From: Actinomycetota bacterium
Lineage (GTDB): Bacteria > Actinomycetota > Actinomycetes > Nanopelagicales > Nanopelagicaceae
Length of the DNA stretch: 6,704 nt
Reading direction: 5' to 3'
Assembly: GCA_009705185.1 (NCBI GenBank)
Contig: WLCS01000051.1
Coordinates: 1 to 6,704, forward strand
Shown here: in pieces, positions 5,038-6,704 of the stretch
Layout: every line of letters begins with the position of its first letter
Position numbering within the stretch: the stretch's first letter is position 1
Program-made: the position numbers and the translations under genes
Notes under the pieces: generated by a model
What the model was told of the DNA's origin: nothing
What the model saw: the letters and a program-made list of their open reading frames with translations, nothing else
The model's database searches: none

Positions 5038-6704
5038 ATGGCTGAGTTCATTTACACGATGAAGAAGGCGCGTAAAGCGCATGGTGAGAAGGTAATTCTC
5101 GACGACGTTACATTGATGTTTTTGCCAGGTGCAAAAATCGGTGTTGTTGGACCAAACGGCGCCGGTAAATCAACTGTTCTTCAGATTATGGCCGGACTAC
5201 AGCAGCCATCAAATGGCGAGGCTTATCTATCTCCTGGATACACAGTCGGAATTCTTTTGCAGGAACCACATTTAAATGAAGAGAAGACCGTTCTTGAAAA
5301 TGTGCAAGAAGGCGTTGCAGAGACCATGGAGATGGTGCGTCGCTTCAATGAAATTTCAGAAGAGATGGCTAATCCAGATGCCGACTACGACAAGTTGTTG
5401 GCCGAGATGGGCGAGCTGCAAGAGCAACTCGATCACCGCAATGCGTGGGAGATTGATTCACAGCTCGAGCAAGCGATGGATGCACTTCGCTGTCCGCCAC
5501 CTGATGCCGATGTAAAGGTTTTATCTGGTGGAGAAAAGCGCCGCGTTGCGCTGTGTAAGTTATTACTCGAAGCTCCAGATTTGCTGCTTCTCGATGAGCC
5601 TACAAACCACCTTGATGCCGAATCTGTTCTTTGGCTCGAACAACATTTAAGTAAGTATCCAGGCACTGTTGTTGCGATTACGCACGATAGATATTTCTTG
5701 GACAACGTTGCGCAGTGGATCCTGGAACTCGACCGCGGTCGCGCATATCCATATGAAGGAAACTATTCGACATACCTTGAAACTAAATCTGCGCGTCTGA
5801 AAGTTGAAGGGCAGAAAGATGCCAAGCGCGCGAAGCGACTTACTGAAGAGCTCGATTGGGTACGCCAAAATGCAAAGGGTCGCCAAGCTAAGTCAAAGGC
5901 TCGTCTTGCTCGTTATGAAGAGATGGCAGCAGAGGCAGACAAGATGCGTAAGTTGGACTTTGAAGAAATTCAGATTCCACCTGGGCCACGTCTTGGAAAT
6001 ATTGTTGTTGAAGTTGAGCATTTGGTTAAAGGCTTTGGAGATCGCGTTCTGATCGATGATCTTTCATTTACTTTGCCGCGTAACGGAATCGTTGGAGTTA
6101 TTGGGCCTAACGGTGCTGGAAAGACAACTCTCTTTAAAACGATTTTGGGTCTTGAAGCAGCCGATTCAGGCAATGTAAAGATTGGTGAGACTGTAAAGAT
6201 TTCTTACGTCGACCAGTCACGTGGCGGAATCGATCCAAAGAAATCACTCTTTGAAGTTGTTTCAGATGGACTTGATTTTATGAAGGTCGGACAAGTTGAA
6301 ATGCCATCACGTGCATACGTTGCAGCATTTGGATTTAAAGGTCCTGATCAACAAAAACCTGCAGGAGTTCTCTCTGGTGGAGAACGTAACCGTTTGAACT
6401 TAGCGCTTACGTTAAAGCAAGGTGGAAACCTGTTGCTTCTCGATGAGCCAACAAACGACCTTGATGTTGAAACTCTTGGTTCTCTAGAAAATGCGTTGCT
6501 GGAATTTCCTGGTTGCGCTGTAGTTATTTCCCACGATCGCTGGTTCCTAGACCGTGTAGCGACACACATTTTGGCTTACGAAGGTGAATCAAAGTGGTTC
6601 TGGTTTGAAGGAAACTTTGAATCATACGAAGAGAACAAAATTGCACGATTGGGTGCAGATGCGGCTCGTCCACATCGCGCAACGTATCGAAAGCTCACTC
6701 GCTA
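5038..6704 (+). CDS. ettA: Energy-dependent translational throttle protein EttA (ABC-F), cut at its 3' end
   Basis: EttA is a soluble ABC-F ATPase that binds the ribosomal E site and gates the first elongation steps according to ATP/ADP state. From ATG 5038, 9 nt after AAGG, 555 codons are readable, beginning MAEFIYTMKKARKAHGEKVI as is typical of EttA. Domain 1 has Walker A GPNGAGKST (38-46), the arm insertion (about 93-140), signature LSGGEKRR (162-169), Walker B LLLLDEPTNHLD (Glu187) and His216. A charged helical linker (about 245-300) is the P-site tRNA-interacting motif. Domain 2 has GPNGAGKTT (356-364), LSGGERNR (445-452), LLLLDEPTNDLD (Glu470) and His499. The last complete codons read YRKLTR, then the window ends at TA. 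Family length is about 555-560, so the next base probably completes a TAA/TAG stop or only a residue or two is missing. There are no membrane segments, so it is not a transporter. Confidence 0.96.
   Translation, partial: MAEFIYTMKKARKAHGEKVILDDVTLMFLPGAKIGVVGPNGAGKSTVLQIMAGLQQPSNGEAYLSPGYTVGILLQEPHLNEEKTVLENVQEGVAETMEMVRRFNEISEEMANPDADYDKLLAEMGELQEQLDHRNAWEIDSQLEQAMDALRCPPPDADVKVLSGGEKRRVALCKLLLEAPDLLLLDEPTNHLDAESVLWLEQHLSKYPGTVVAITHDRYFLDNVAQWILELDRGRAYPYEGNYSTYLETKSARLKVEGQKDAKRAKRLTEELDWVRQNAKGRQAKSKARLARYEEMAAEADKMRKLDFEEIQIPPGPRLGNIVVEVEHLVKGFGDRVLIDDLSFTLPRNGIVGVIGPNGAGKTTLFKTILGLEAADSGNVKIGETVKISYVDQSRGGIDPKKSLFEVVSDGLDFMKVGQVEMPSRAYVAAFGFKGPDQQKPAGVLSGGERNRLNLALTLKQGGNLLLLDEPTNDLDVETLGSLENALLEFPGCAVVISHDRWFLDRVATHILAYEGESKWFWFEGNFESYEENKIARLGADAARPHRATYRKLTR

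Noticed and set aside
1..6704. CRISPR array, insertion sequence, prophage, toxin-antitoxin or other novel system
   Set aside because: I found no spaced repeats beyond the PHO units, no transposase or integrase, and no unexplained coding space. All genes belong to well-known families.

Overview
The window holds a high-affinity phosphate uptake locus, flanked on the left by a divergent oligoribonuclease gene and on the right by a convergent tRNA gene and the ABC-F ribosome factor EttA. The proteins look actinobacterial. The two best regulatory sites match the 11-nt direct-repeat PHO box (GTTCACC plus 4 nt) known from Streptomyces PhoP. The moderate GC content, tight spacing and strong preference for NCA codons suggest a small-genome aquatic actinobacterium, such as the freshwater acI/Nanopelagicales group. 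That placement is inference; no 16S or other decisive marker is present.

Layout: orn lies on the minus strand and runs off the left edge. A divergent spacer carries a two-unit PHO box (538-559). It is followed on the plus strand by pstC, pstA and pstB, which are tightly packed. A 119-bp spacer then holds a longer array of 11-nt PHO-type repeats (3545-3599) in front of pstS. After pstS there is a strong, sequence-symmetric intrinsic terminator, then a minus-strand tRNA-Arg(UCU), then ettA on the plus strand. ettA is cut by the window edge at or next to its stop codon. No gene-free stretch exceeds about 130 bases.

How it works together: PstS captures phosphate outside the membrane, PstC and PstA form the channel, and PstB supplies ATP hydrolysis. 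Both transcription units start behind PHO boxes, so a PhoR-PhoP type two-component system encoded elsewhere probably induces them when phosphate is scarce. The order pstCAB then pstS, with a second and longer PHO array before pstS, should allow far more binding protein than transporter to be made. No phoU, phoR or phoP gene is in the window.

I found no unknown system. The points most worth a second look are the phased repeat array before pstS, the predicted non-lipoprotein PstS, the extra N-terminal membrane segments of PstA, and the PHO box placed against a possible orn promoter.
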